Both the position numbers and the translations under genes were made by a program. DNA of 64,000 bases, taken from the NCBI RefSeq assembly GCF_900636385.1, contig NZ_LR134269.1:806001-870000 (forward strand), in the 5' to 3' direction. This document shows positions 54,301 through 61,899 of the stretch, in pieces. The notes beneath the pieces were generated by a model. It searched no databases, was not told the origin of the DNA, and saw nothing but the letters and a program-made list of their open reading frames with translations. The stretch comes from Staphylococcus warneri. Lineage in GTDB: Bacteria; Bacillota; Bacilli; Staphylococcales; Staphylococcaceae. Within the stretch, counting starts at the first letter, position 1, and every line of letters begins with the position of its first letter.

Positions 54301-57300
54301 AGCGACGCCGATGGCGCCAGTGATAACACCAGATGAAGCAAATGCAAGTGTAACGGTAACACCACAAGGTGATTCGGATAAGATGACAGTCCATTATGTA
54401 GCACCAAATGGCGATCCAAAAGAGGTTATCGCAACAAAAACAGGTAATCAGTGGTTATTAAATGAGACGCCAACAGGAATTAGTATAGATAATGCGAGTG
54501 GTGCAGTGACAGTAAGCTATCAAGGTATTCAAAATGGCAGCGAAGTCAGTGCGAGTGAAACGCATGGTAATAGTGACATAAGTACAAAAGCGCGAGCAAA
54601 TGTGCCAGTGAAAGAAACAACGCCGATGGTGCCAGTGATAACATCAGATGAAGCGAGTGCAAGTGTAACAGTCACACCACAAGGTGAATCGGATAAGATG
54701 ACAGTGCACTATATTGCGCCAAATGGAGATCCAAAAGAAGTTATCGCAACTAAAGTAGGTAACCAATGGGCATTAAAAGAGACACCGACTGGAATTAGTA
54801 TCGATAATACGAGTGGAGCAGTGACAGTGAATTATCAAGGCGTTCAAAATGGCAGCGAAGTAAGCGTAAGCGAAACACATGGTAATAGTGATGCAAGTCC
54901 AGAAGCAAGAGCAAATGTACCGGTGAAAGAAGCGACGCCAGCGGCGCCAACAATTACACCAGATGAAGCGAGTGCAAGTGTAACAGTCATACCACAAGGC
55001 GATTCAGATAAGATGACAGTCCATTATGTAGCACCAAATGGCGATCCAAAAGAGGTTATCGCAACTAAAGTAGGTAACCAATGGACATTAAATGAGACAC
55101 CGACTGGCATCAGTATCGATAATACAAGTGGAGCAGTGACAGTGAATTATCAAGGCGTTCAAAATGGAAGTGAAATAAGCGCAAGTGAAACACATGGCAA
55201 TAGTGATGTAAGTCCAGAAGTACAAACAAATGTGCCAGTGAAAGAAACAACGCCGGTGGCGCCAGTTATAACACCAGATGAAGCGAGTGCAAGTGTAACA
55301 GTCACACCACAAGATGATGCGGATAAGATGACAGTCCATTATGTGGCACCGAATGGAGATGCGAAGGAAGTAATCGCAACTAAAGTAGGGAACCAATGGA
55401 CATTAAATGAAACCCCAACAGGAATTAGTATCGATAGTGCGAGTGGAGCAGTGACAATAAGCTATCAAGGTGTTCAAAATGGAAGTGAAGTTACAGCTAA
55501 TGAGAGTCACGGTAATAGTGACACAAGTCCAGAAGCGAGAGCAAATGTGCCAGTGAAAGAAGCAACGCCGATGGCGCCAGTGATAACACCAGATGAAGCG
55601 AGTGCAAGTGTAACAGTTACACCACAAAGTGATGCAGATAAAATGACAATTCATTATGTAGCGCCAAATGGAGAAGCGAAGGAAGTTGTCGCAACTAAAG
55701 TAGGAAACCAATGGACGTTAAATGACACCCCAACAGGTATCAGTATCGATAATACAAGTGGAGCAGTGACAATAAGCTATCAAGGTGTTCAAAATGGAAG
55801 TGAAGTTACAGCTAATGAGAGTCAAGGCAATAGTAATGCGAGTACAGAAGCAAGATCGAACGTGCCGGTGAAAGAAGCAACGCCTACGGCGCCAGTGATA
55901 ACACCAGATGAAGCAAATGCAAGTGTAACTGTAACACCGCAAGGTGAATCAGATAAGATGACAGTGCATTACATTGCGTCAAACGGTGATTCAAAAGAAG
56001 TAATCGCAACAAAGAAAGACAATCAATGGACACTAAACGAGACAACAACAGGCATCAGTATCGATAATACAAGTGGAGCAGTGACAGTAAGCTATCAAGG
56101 TGTTCAAAATGGAAGTGAAGTTACAGCTAATGAGAGTCACGGTAATAGTGACACAAGTCCAGATGCGAGAGCGAATGTACCAATGAAAGAAGCGACGCCG
56201 ATGGCACCAGTGATAACATCAGATGAAGCGAGTGCAAGTGTAACAGTTACACCACAAAGTGATGCAGATAAAATGACAATTCATTATGTAGCGCCAAATG
56301 GAGAAGCGAAGGAAGTTGTCGCAACTAAAGTAGGAAACCAATGGACGTTAAATGACACCCCAACAGGTATCAGTATCGATAATACAAGTGGAGCAGTAAC
56401 AGTGAATTATCAAGGCGTTCAAAATGGAAGTGAAGTTACAGCTAATGAGAGTCACGGTAATAGTGATGCAAGTACAGAAGAGAAAGCGAATGTACCGGTG
56501 AAAGAAGCAACACCAAAAGCACCAATAATCATAACTGATGAAGCGAGCGCAAGTGTAACAATTACACCAGAAAGTAATGCAGATAAGATGACAGTGCATT
56601 ATATTGCGCCAAACGGCGATCCAAAAGAAGTAATCGCAACAAAAACAGGCGATCAGTGGACATTAAGTGAAACGCCAGTAGGTATTAGTATCGATAATAC
56701 AAGTGGAACAGTAACAGTCAATTACCAAGGCGTCAAAAACGGTAGTGAAGTGAGTGCGAGTGAAACCCATGGTAATAGTAATCCAAGTGAAAAAATAGTG
56801 ACTAATGTCCCTGTGAAACAAAGTAAACCTATGTCGCCAATAATCACATGGGATAGAGAGAAAAAATCAGTTTCTATTAAACCAAATGGGAAAATAGATA
56901 AGATGAAAATACAAATTATAAGTTCGGCTAATAATACTGATAAAGAACTTATTGCGACAAAAGTTGTTAATCAGTGGAAACTTAATAAGAAAATGAATGG
57001 AATTCAAATAGATCGTAAAACTGGTATAGTTACAATTGATTATCGAATGTCCCAAAATTTCAAAGAATTACTAGTAAGTAGTAAATTCGGTAATAGCGAT
57101 GAAAGTGAAATTATTCATTTTATAATTCCGAAATTTAAAGGTTTAGTTTATGACCTAGATAATTACAACAAACAAGAAAATACAGTTTATGAATTTGAAA
57201 ATGAAAATATTAAAAAGCAATCTGTAATTAAGAAACAGGTGAAAGCAAGCAAAATAGAATTACCGAATACTGGAAAGAAACAAACCGATGAAAAAGGAAA

Positions 57301-57370
57301 CGCTAGTATTGTTTTATTACTTTTAGGGTTAATACTTTGTAAATTAAATTTGAAAAGAAAAGACTTATAG
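51395..57370 (+). CDS. Giant sortase-anchored repeat adhesin (1991 residues)
   Basis: A cell-wall protein beginning at TTG 51395, 9 nt after GGAGG. From N to C: a YSIRK-type signal (YFSIRKLKGYGVTSITI, cleavage near ANA-AE); a low-complexity stretch to about residue 225; a non-repeat domain (about 230-585) with INGHFDQVSGGNLP and GWTSLSTDPDKEFPI, which recalls the N-domains of SasC/FmtB-type proteins; a Lys/Glu-rich helical stretch (about 585-650); twelve 105-residue units (656-1915); a short linker; and the sorting signal LPNTG (1956-1960), hydrophobic helix and KRKDL tail. Units contain DKMTVHYVAPNGDPKEVIAT and GISIDNTSGAVTVSYQGVQN and look like beta-rich stalk domains. A role in adhesion or biofilm is inferred; I do not assign a gene name. 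Strong promoter elements were not identified. Confidence 0.88.
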   Translation: MKHPRKDNQENKKINYFSIRKLKGYGVTSITIASLYLLFGHSNIANAAEINQPNEIEFNYTNSKVVKDKQDEKQLNQNSEIINEIPNNTNNEATPIMDDKQVTSEQSISGNNEQLKQLIQQYKKINLDDKTDESIKEFNHDISNAEQFLQKQSTQAEIDGYYRNFINSASKLKRKKNNDQVLTIKKQNANKGVPATNSEPSSNNQHSQVVRQPRGTSFRAVPNQNSNDPLKYNETNTGVINGHFDQVSGGNLPNQNTSLTVVKDVIGWTSLSTDPDKEFPIVMTTRVRNYPTFMSDSSAPYGVVLARTTDGFERRVPDPRVAGIYQDIDVAHNSELVVDFISSALATINAWPGVKAKITTPDGNRVLFDKQINGMGKYPTGKLNLMINIPSDVDRVRLSFIPISNSYTLTSNQTSSAYGFGDNPNYMYGGAVSRVNVNSGAYVVSRVTEVKYDFTSDSSTSNYARGTITVILENKGHTSSNETIYRVTLPQGTKFVSATNASTNYNEATSILTLNAGKVSAGTTKTISYTVDFPAVKPSIVDLDGNVTYRTDASFRGDDRQKSGIDEVEQQQVAILMYKEDLRNKYNDTKQYLDTINEADYTTVSVNNLKLKLDEAKAILDEANNNVPMADRKNQDFINQITTEIEHEKIKLKRLTPSIPVMTTNEENASLTVTPQGDTDKMTVQYIGPNGDAKEVIATKAGNQWRLNDIPTGFSIDNRNGSVTVNYQGVQNGSEVSAYDTSGNSDPSDEVRKNVPLKQDTPLAPVITPDEANASVTVTPQGDSDKMTVHYIAPNGDPKEVIATKTGDQWTLNETPTGISIDNTSGAVTVSYQGIQNSSEVISTEKYGNSDTSPESRANVPVKEATPAAPTITPDEANASVTVIPQGDSDKMTVHYVAPNGDPKEILASKVGNQWTLNETPIGISIDNTSGAVTVSYQGVQNGSEVTANESHGNSDSSTEARANVPLKEATPMAPVITPDEANASVTVTPQGDSDKMTVHYVAPNGDPKEVIATKTGNQWLLNETPTGISIDNASGAVTVSYQGIQNGSEVSASETHGNSDISTKARANVPVKETTPMVPVITSDEASASVTVTPQGESDKMTVHYIAPNGDPKEVIATKVGNQWALKETPTGISIDNTSGAVTVNYQGVQNGSEVSVSETHGNSDASPEARANVPVKEATPAAPTITPDEASASVTVIPQGDSDKMTVHYVAPNGDPKEVIATKVGNQWTLNETPTGISIDNTSGAVTVNYQGVQNGSEISASETHGNSDVSPEVQTNVPVKETTPVAPVITPDEASASVTVTPQDDADKMTVHYVAPNGDAKEVIATKVGNQWTLNETPTGISIDSASGAVTISYQGVQNGSEVTANESHGNSDTSPEARANVPVKEATPMAPVITPDEASASVTVTPQSDADKMTIHYVAPNGEAKEVVATKVGNQWTLNDTPTGISIDNTSGAVTISYQGVQNGSEVTANESQGNSNASTEARSNVPVKEATPTAPVITPDEANASVTVTPQGESDKMTVHYIASNGDSKEVIATKKDNQWTLNETTTGISIDNTSGAVTVSYQGVQNGSEVTANESHGNSDTSPDARANVPMKEATPMAPVITSDEASASVTVTPQSDADKMTIHYVAPNGEAKEVVATKVGNQWTLNDTPTGISIDNTSGAVTVNYQGVQNGSEVTANESHGNSDASTEEKANVPVKEATPKAPIIITDEASASVTITPESNADKMTVHYIAPNGDPKEVIATKTGDQWTLSETPVGISIDNTSGTVTVNYQGVKNGSEVSASETHGNSNPSEKIVTNVPVKQSKPMSPIITWDREKKSVSIKPNGKIDKMKIQIISSANNTDKELIATKVVNQWKLNKKMNGIQIDRKTGIVTIDYRMSQNFKELLVSSKFGNSDESEIIHFIIPKFKGLVYDLDNYNKQENTVYEFENENIKKQSVIKKQVKASKIELPNTGKKQTDEKGNASIVLLLLGLILCKLNLKRKDL
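53360..57139 (+). repeat. Twelve tandem 315-bp coding repeats of the adhesin
   Basis: Unit starts fall every 315 bp from 53360 (53675, 53990 and so on to 56825), each opening with Thr-Pro-x-x-Pro-x-Ile or a variant. Units 2-11 are close to identical in protein, and several share long identical DNA blocks. Unit 1 is moderately divergent, and unit 12 strongly (it opens Lys-Pro-Met and has lost most identities), yet no unit has gained or lost a codon. Confidence 0.9.
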
Positions 57371-57438
57371 TATAAAAGGGTATATAATAAAATATATTAA
57401 TAACATGTTGACTAAAAAAGAGAATTTAAGGAGTTATT

Positions 57439-57747
57439 ATGTATTTTATTATCGCAATCTTTACTAGTATTAGTTCGTTAGTAAGTTTATTTTATGCAAT
57501 CGATGCATGTATTAAAACTAAACAAGTGAATGCGCTTTATGCGTTTGCTAGAAGTTTTTCAATAGCATTATTATGCGTTGCAACATTATTCTTTATAAAT
57601 CATCAGTTTCTATTTGCTATGACATTTTTAATGGCACTAGTTCAATTGATAGATGGTTTTATAGGATTAAAAATTAAAGATAACTTAAAAGCTTATGGAC
57701 CATTTTCATTAGCAATTATAGGATTTATTTTATTACTATTTATCTAA
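57439..57747 (+). CDS. Small integral membrane protein, unknown function
   Basis: A 102-residue protein with about four hydrophobic helices (FIIAIFTSISSLVSLFYAI, SIALLCVATLFFI, FAMTFLMALVQLIDGFIGL, LAIIGFILLLFI). It has AAGGAG 7 nt before ATG and starts 69 nt after the adhesin, so might share its transcript. I do not recognise the family. Confidence 0.75.
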   Translation: MYFIIAIFTSISSLVSLFYAIDACIKTKQVNALYAFARSFSIALLCVATLFFINHQFLFAMTFLMALVQLIDGFIGLKIKDNLKAYGPFSLAIIGFILLLFI

Positions 57748-57771
57748 AGTTCATTATATAAATAGTATAAA

Positions 57772-57810
57772 AAAAGGTTAGACCAACTTAATTTGTGGTC
57801 TAACCTTTTT
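57772..57810. terminator. Bidirectional terminator between membrane protein and aminotransferase
   Basis: AAAAGGTTAGACC pairs with GGTCTAACCTTTT around a 12-nt loop, with A and T runs on both sides. Serves the convergent genes. Confidence 0.85.
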
Positions 57811-57816
57811 GTTTTA

Positions 57817-59103
57817 TTATCTTAAATCATCAATTGCTTTAGCAATTGAATCAAAAACATGTGGAATATCATCTTTTTCTACACAACTAAATGCGATTCT
57901 TATATCTGTTTCATTTAATGCGATGACACCGATTGAATATTCTTCAATTAAATGTTGACGTAATGTTTCAGGATTTACGTCTTTAACTTTAATTGCCATA
58001 AAGTAACCAGAATTAAAATCATAGGCTTGCCAATGAGATTGATATTGGTCGGCATATACGACTGATTTTGTTACTTCATATCGTTCTCGTAATGTAGTTA
58101 TATTTTGTTCAATTTCCTTATTAAATTGATCATTATTTTTTAGGACATGTTTAACAGCACTTTGAGATGGTAGTGGACCACTTGAAATATTACTACGTAT
58201 TAGTCCTTTAGTTTTTGCTTCTAAAACATCTTTAGTAGGTGTGTCCTCAACACCGAATGTGATAAATCCTACACGGAATCCCCACGCAAAGAATTCTTTA
58301 GTTGCACCATCTAATCTCACTGGAAGTACATTTTTAGAGTGAATATTTGTTAAAGCAGTGAATAGAGATTGAGTGTAGACATCTTCATAAAATAATCCAT
58401 AGTATGCATCGTCAATAACTGCCACAACTTGTGTTCCTTTTGCTGCTAATGATTCGATAGCTTTGACAATTGTTTGTACTTCCTCATTATTAGGTGTATA
58501 CCCAGTAGGATTATTTGGATAATTTAGAATCATTACGACTTTATCTTTATTATAAGATTCTAAAGATTTAACTAAAGCTTCTGTAGTATAATGACCATTT
58601 TTATCAAATATTGGATAAGTATCAATATTTGCATTGTGTCGTGTGTTAAATACTAATTTATAGTTCCCCCAGTTATGCTCAGGTAATAAAATAGTATCTC
58701 CTGAATTAATGAATAGGTCAGCGACAAGTGAAAGTCCATGAGTGAGTGCATTAGTAACAATTGGTCTTGTCATGACTTCTTTGGTTAAATCAGGATTATC
58801 TTTTAACATTTTTTCCTGCCATAAATCACGCAATTCTTCAACACCTTGAGGTGGCGCATATGGAAAAATTTCATCTGGTGATAGTTCATTAAACATTTGA
58901 TTTAGAGCATTGGCATACATTTTACCTTTATCATTGGTTGCCATACCTATTGTTGCATTATACTTAGTGCTCTTTGCTTCAGCAGATTGAGAAAGTATAC
59001 CTTTTGGATAAAACATATTTTGCCCTAAATCTGAAAGCATTGAAAAGATTTCAGGATTTGATTGTTTTAGTTGTTCATTTAAATTTTGGGCTAATGGGTT
59101 CAT
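57817..59103 (-). CDS. Class I/II aminotransferase (aromatic amino acid type)
   Basis: A 428-residue PLP aminotransferase. The substrate- and PLP-binding segments are ILNYPNNPTGYTPNNEEV, VIDDAYYGLFYED and RLDGATKEFFAWGFRVGF (catalytic Lys in ATKE). It is probably an aromatic or branched-chain amino acid aminotransferase; specificity cannot be read here. It lies convergent to the adhesin cluster and divergent from the small SOS-box gene. Confidence 0.88.
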   Translation of the reverse strand: MNPLAQNLNEQLKQSNPEIFSMLSDLGQNMFYPKGILSQSAEAKSTKYNATIGMATNDKGKMYANALNQMFNELSPDEIFPYAPPQGVEELRDLWQEKMLKDNPDLTKEVMTRPIVTNALTHGLSLVADLFINSGDTILLPEHNWGNYKLVFNTRHNANIDTYPIFDKNGHYTTEALVKSLESYNKDKVVMILNYPNNPTGYTPNNEEVQTIVKAIESLAAKGTQVVAVIDDAYYGLFYEDVYTQSLFTALTNIHSKNVLPVRLDGATKEFFAWGFRVGFITFGVEDTPTKDVLEAKTKGLIRSNISSGPLPSQSAVKHVLKNNDQFNKEIEQNITTLRERYEVTKSVVYADQYQSHWQAYDFNSGYFMAIKVKDVNPETLRQHLIEEYSIGVIALNETDIRIAFSCVEKDDIPHVFDSIAKAIDDLR

Positions 59104-59221
59104 ATTGAATAACCTCTCTTTTTTAAATTAAAGTCATTATCTTTATAGTATCTTGAAATTGTCCAAAGATAAAGTATTGTTATAAAAGATTTGGTTAATA
59201 ATATTTATTCAGTAAAATATA

Positions 59222-59235
59222 CGAACATATGTTCT
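59222..59235 (+). promoter_or_regulatory. LexA (SOS) box
   Basis: CGAACATATGTTCT fits the Gram-positive LexA operator CGAAC-N4-GTTCG at all but the last base. It lies 67 nt upstream of a 31-codon ORF and about 120 nt upstream of the aminotransferase start on the other strand. Confidence 0.75.
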
Positions 59236-59302
59236 ATTTTATGTTAAGATAAGTATAGGTCATCGACATTTATGACACTTTGCATTTGGGAGGTGTAGTA
59301 TA

Positions 59303-59398
59303 ATGACGTGGTGGCAAGATGGAATTATAACTTTATTAACAGGTGGCCTACTTGTTATCTTTCGAATTTGGTTGGAAATCAATTGGAAAGATAAATAG
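59303..59398 (+). CDS. 31-residue hydrophobic peptide, candidate SOS-controlled type I toxin
   Basis: The short frame encodes a peptide starting MTWWQDGIITLLTGGLLVIF, then a charged end (NWKDK). One membrane helix with flanking Trp and a basic tail resembles small membrane toxins (TisB, Fst/PepA1). It has GGGAGGTG 10 nt before ATG, a LexA box upstream and a hairpin 17 nt after the stop. The family is not confidently recognised; toxin activity is inferred. Confidence 0.6.
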   Translation: MTWWQDGIITLLTGGLLVIFRIWLEINWKDK

Positions 59399-59414
59399 AT
59401 GACCATACACAAAA

Positions 59415-59447
59415 TACCCCAAGCCTGCTGGTACCAGACTTGGGGTA
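59415..59447. terminator. Strong hairpin after the small hydrophobic ORF
   Basis: TACCCCAAG-C-CTG pairs with CAG-A-CTTGGGGTA (12 bp, one mismatch). A short T-run follows it on the minus strand only (TATTTTG), so it may end an RNA entering from the right, as in convergent toxin-antitoxin RNA pairs. Action on the plus strand is also possible. Confidence 0.65.
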
Positions 59448-59576
59448 GTGTAGTATAATTTGTGGATACAAATATATATTAACATCGTAATAAATATATC
59501 GCAATCAATATAACGTTTGACCGATTTTAGGAAAAACTGATAGTTTGATATAATTTGAAATAATGAGGTGAATACA

Positions 59577-59759
59577 ATGAAGCACATGACTAAAATATTT
59601 GTAGTGTTAGCAATCATATTATTCATTATAGGTTATTATTTGCAAGCTACAGGTAATGAATCGTCTGGAATAAAATTATTACTTGCTGCTATTATGTTTA
59701 TGATATGCGCTTTTATAAGTAGAAATAATGATCGTCGAAAAAATAATCATAAAAAGTAA
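59577..59759 (+). CDS. Small membrane protein upstream of pmtR
   Basis: A 60-residue protein with two hydrophobic helices (IFVVLAIILFIIGYYLQ and LLLAAIMFMICAFI) and a basic tail (NNDRRKNNHKK). ATG 59577 follows GAGGTG; the GTG at 59568 is itself part of the ribosome site. Family unknown to me. It lies before pmtR but has its own spacing of 183 nt, so linkage to Pmt is not shown. Confidence 0.65.
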   Translation: MKHMTKIFVVLAIILFIIGYYLQATGNESSGIKLLLAAIMFMICAFISRNNDRRKNNHKK

Positions 59760-59818
59760 GCAATTTAGAAATTAATTGTTAGAAAACAGTGTGTAATTTA
59801 CATGCTGTTTTTTAATCT

Positions 59819-59835
59819 GTATATATTGTATATAC
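59819..59835 (+). promoter_or_regulatory. Inverted repeat, possible distal PmtR operator
   Basis: GTATATA-TTG-TATATAC is a perfect palindrome with a 3-nt centre, 84 nt upstream of a similar repeat overlapping the pmt promoter. Confidence 0.45.
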
Positions 59836-59883
59836 ATAATTTGATATTACATTGCCATATATTAAGAGAATTTTTATATACAC

Positions 59884-59923
59884 TTTACAAATTTGTGTAT
59901 AGTGTGTATATTGAGTATATACA
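59884..59923 (+). promoter_or_regulatory. pmt operon promoter with overlapping PmtR operator
   Basis: TTTACA (59884-59889), 17 bp, TATATT (59907-59912). The imperfect inverted repeat TGTGTATA-TTGAG-TATATACA (59903-59923) covers the -10, a typical place for a GntR/YtrA-type repressor. Confidence 0.55.
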
Positions 59924-59942
59924 GAAGAAAAGGGGGACATCA

Positions 59943-60320
59943 ATGAAAATTATTTTGAAAAACACCAGTGAATATCCCATTTATGAACAAATCAAACAAC
60001 AAATTAAAGAAAACATTTTGAAAGGATACGTTTCTGCTGGAGAGCATTTACCATCTATGCGTGAACTTGCAAAGGACTTACAAGTTAGTTTAATTACGAC
60101 CAAACGTGCATATGAAGATTTGGAAAAAGATGGTTTTGTTACTACGATTAGAGGTAAGGGAACATTTGTTAAAGAACAGGATAATTCAATTCTAAAAGAA
60201 AAGCAGTTCTATGTGATTGAAAATTTAGCTAAATCGATGACGAAAGAAGCAAAGACAATTGGGATGTCATTAGAAGAACTGCAAGAAATTCTTTCTTTAA
60301 TTTATGAGGAGGAAGAATAA
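59943..60320 (+). CDS. pmtR: GntR-family (YtrA subfamily) repressor PmtR
   Basis: A 125-residue regulator with an N-terminal winged helix (PIYEQIKQQIKENILKG, SMRELAKDLQVSLITTKRAY) and a short helical dimerisation tail. ATG 59943 follows AAAGGGGG; the much longer open frame from 59802 is rejected. In S. aureus PmtR represses pmtABCD and is released by phenol-soluble modulins. It overlaps pmtA by one base. Confidence 0.88.
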   Translation: MKIILKNTSEYPIYEQIKQQIKENILKGYVSAGEHLPSMRELAKDLQVSLITTKRAYEDLEKDGFVTTIRGKGTFVKEQDNSILKEKQFYVIENLAKSMTKEAKTIGMSLEELQEILSLIYEEEE

Positions 60321-61219
60321 TGAATGCTATTGAATTGAACCATGTTAATTATTCTAGACAGAAATTTAAATTAAAGGACGTATCATTCTATGTACCTCAA
60401 GGATTTGTAACAGGGTTTATTGGTGGAAATGGTGCAGGGAAAACGACAGTCATACGATTAATTATGGATTTATTACAATATGATGGGGGAACCATTTCAA
60501 TATTAGGTGACAGTATGTTAACGAATCCTATTAAGATAAAAAATAAAATAGGATTTGCTTATTCAGAAACTTACTTCAATGAAAAATGGACTATAAAAAA
60601 GTTAGAAAATATCATTTCTCCTTTTTATAAAGATTGGGATAGGCATTTGTTTAAAAATTATTTAAGTAAATTTGATTTACCATATAATCAGAAAATCAAT
60701 CAATTTTCTACAGGTATGAAAATGAAACTGTCACTAGCTATTGCATTTAGTCATCATGCTGAGTTATTTATTTTAGATGAGCCTACTTCGGGTTTGGACC
60801 CAATTGTAAGAAATGAAGTATTAGAAATTATTCAACAAGAACTAATTGATGAAGATAAGACAGTTTTCATTTCTACACATATTATTTCAGATTTGGAAAA
60901 GATTGCTGATTATTTAGTATATATCAGAGACGGTGAAATTATATTAAATGATTCAATTGAATCGTTAATGAGTAAATTTCAAATTATTAAAGGTAATCAT
61001 AATGATTTAGATGAAGAATTGGAAGAATTATTAATATACAGAGAAACTAGGAAAACTGGATATACAGCTTTAACACAACATGCACAAACATTTAAAGAAA
61101 TATTCGGAAACGAAATTGAAGTACAAAAACCTAGTATCGAAGAATTAATGATTTATTTAGAGAAATATAAGAATAAATTATCTGAGACCCTTACTTTAGA
61201 AAGTGAGGATAAGAAATGA
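60320..61219 (+). CDS. pmtA: Phenol-soluble-modulin exporter ATPase PmtA
   Basis: A 299-residue ABC ATPase. Walker A is GGNGAGKTTVIRLIMD, signature FSTGMKMKLSLAIAF, Walker B ELFILDEPTSGLDP, then ISTHIISDLEKIAD. A C-terminal extension follows. It pairs with membrane protein PmtB; PmtABCD exports PSMs and protects the producer. TAATG junction with pmtR, ATGA junction with pmtB. Confidence 0.9.
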   Translation: MNAIELNHVNYSRQKFKLKDVSFYVPQGFVTGFIGGNGAGKTTVIRLIMDLLQYDGGTISILGDSMLTNPIKIKNKIGFAYSETYFNEKWTIKKLENIISPFYKDWDRHLFKNYLSKFDLPYNQKINQFSTGMKMKLSLAIAFSHHAELFILDEPTSGLDPIVRNEVLEIIQQELIDEDKTVFISTHIISDLEKIADYLVYIRDGEIILNDSIESLMSKFQIIKGNHNDLDEELEELLIYRETRKTGYTALTQHAQTFKEIFGNEIEVQKPSIEELMIYLEKYKNKLSETLTLESEDKK

Positions 61220-61887
61220 AGCAATTGTTAATTAGAAATATAAAATTAAGATATTGGACGCTCATTTTGTATATAGCATTGATTGGATTTTATCCAATAT
61301 ATAGTTTCTTAATGAAACCTAATCCGCTCATGAATTCTGTTATGGCAATACCACTTGGATTAATTTTAATGATTATTTCTATTCTCGATGCAGGTCATTT
61401 GTTTAGATTTCATCGACGATTAGGTGGGAACCGTGCAAACTTATTTTTCGGAAGTTTACCAGTATCCAAGAAGGATATGTTAAATGCCAATTATTTAACA
61501 TGTATCTTCTTTACTTTATTTGGTGCAATTGTGATTACTTTATATGGTTATGAATCAGATTCTATTCGAGCCAATGCCATATATTTCTCAACTACATATG
61601 CCTATATTGTAGCGAACTTCTTATCGATACCAATAGCTTTTAGAAAAAGTACTGAGTATAAAACTGAAGGAGTATCATATATTGCTTATATCATTTTGAT
61701 TATGTTCGTATTACCATTTCTATTATCCGTCACATTGATTTTAATTAATTATATATTTTTAAATCATAGTCAAATTCCACAATTTTACTCTTATTTTTTA
61801 AATTATGGATTTGTACTGTTAAGTATTATAGTTTTAATCATTAATTACGTGTTACAACTAAATAAAATTAAGAAACATACACTTTAA
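61216..61887 (+). CDS. pmtB: Phenol-soluble-modulin exporter membrane subunit PmtB
   Basis: A 223-residue integral membrane protein with about six helices (for example WTLILYIALIGFYPIYSFL and FVLPFLLSVTLILINYIF) and RFHRRLGGNRANLFFGSLPV on the cytoplasmic side. Length and position between two ATPases fit PmtB of S. aureus. Confidence 0.86.
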   Translation: MKQLLIRNIKLRYWTLILYIALIGFYPIYSFLMKPNPLMNSVMAIPLGLILMIISILDAGHLFRFHRRLGGNRANLFFGSLPVSKKDMLNANYLTCIFFTLFGAIVITLYGYESDSIRANAIYFSTTYAYIVANFLSIPIAFRKSTEYKTEGVSYIAYIILIMFVLPFLLSVTLILINYIFLNHSQIPQFYSYFLNYGFVLLSIIVLIINYVLQLNKIKKHTL

Positions 61888-61899
61888 AGGAGGTCTACG

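Noticed and set aside
53568..56599. Repeated antisense open frames within the adhesin repeats
   Set aside because: They recur with the 315-bp period only because the sense repeats do. Cys/Tyr/His-rich translations are typical of a shadow frame.
59802..59942. N-terminal extension of PmtR by 47 residues
   Set aside because: It would cover the promoter and palindromes, and lacks homology to GntR proteins. AAAGGGGG precedes the ATG at 59943.
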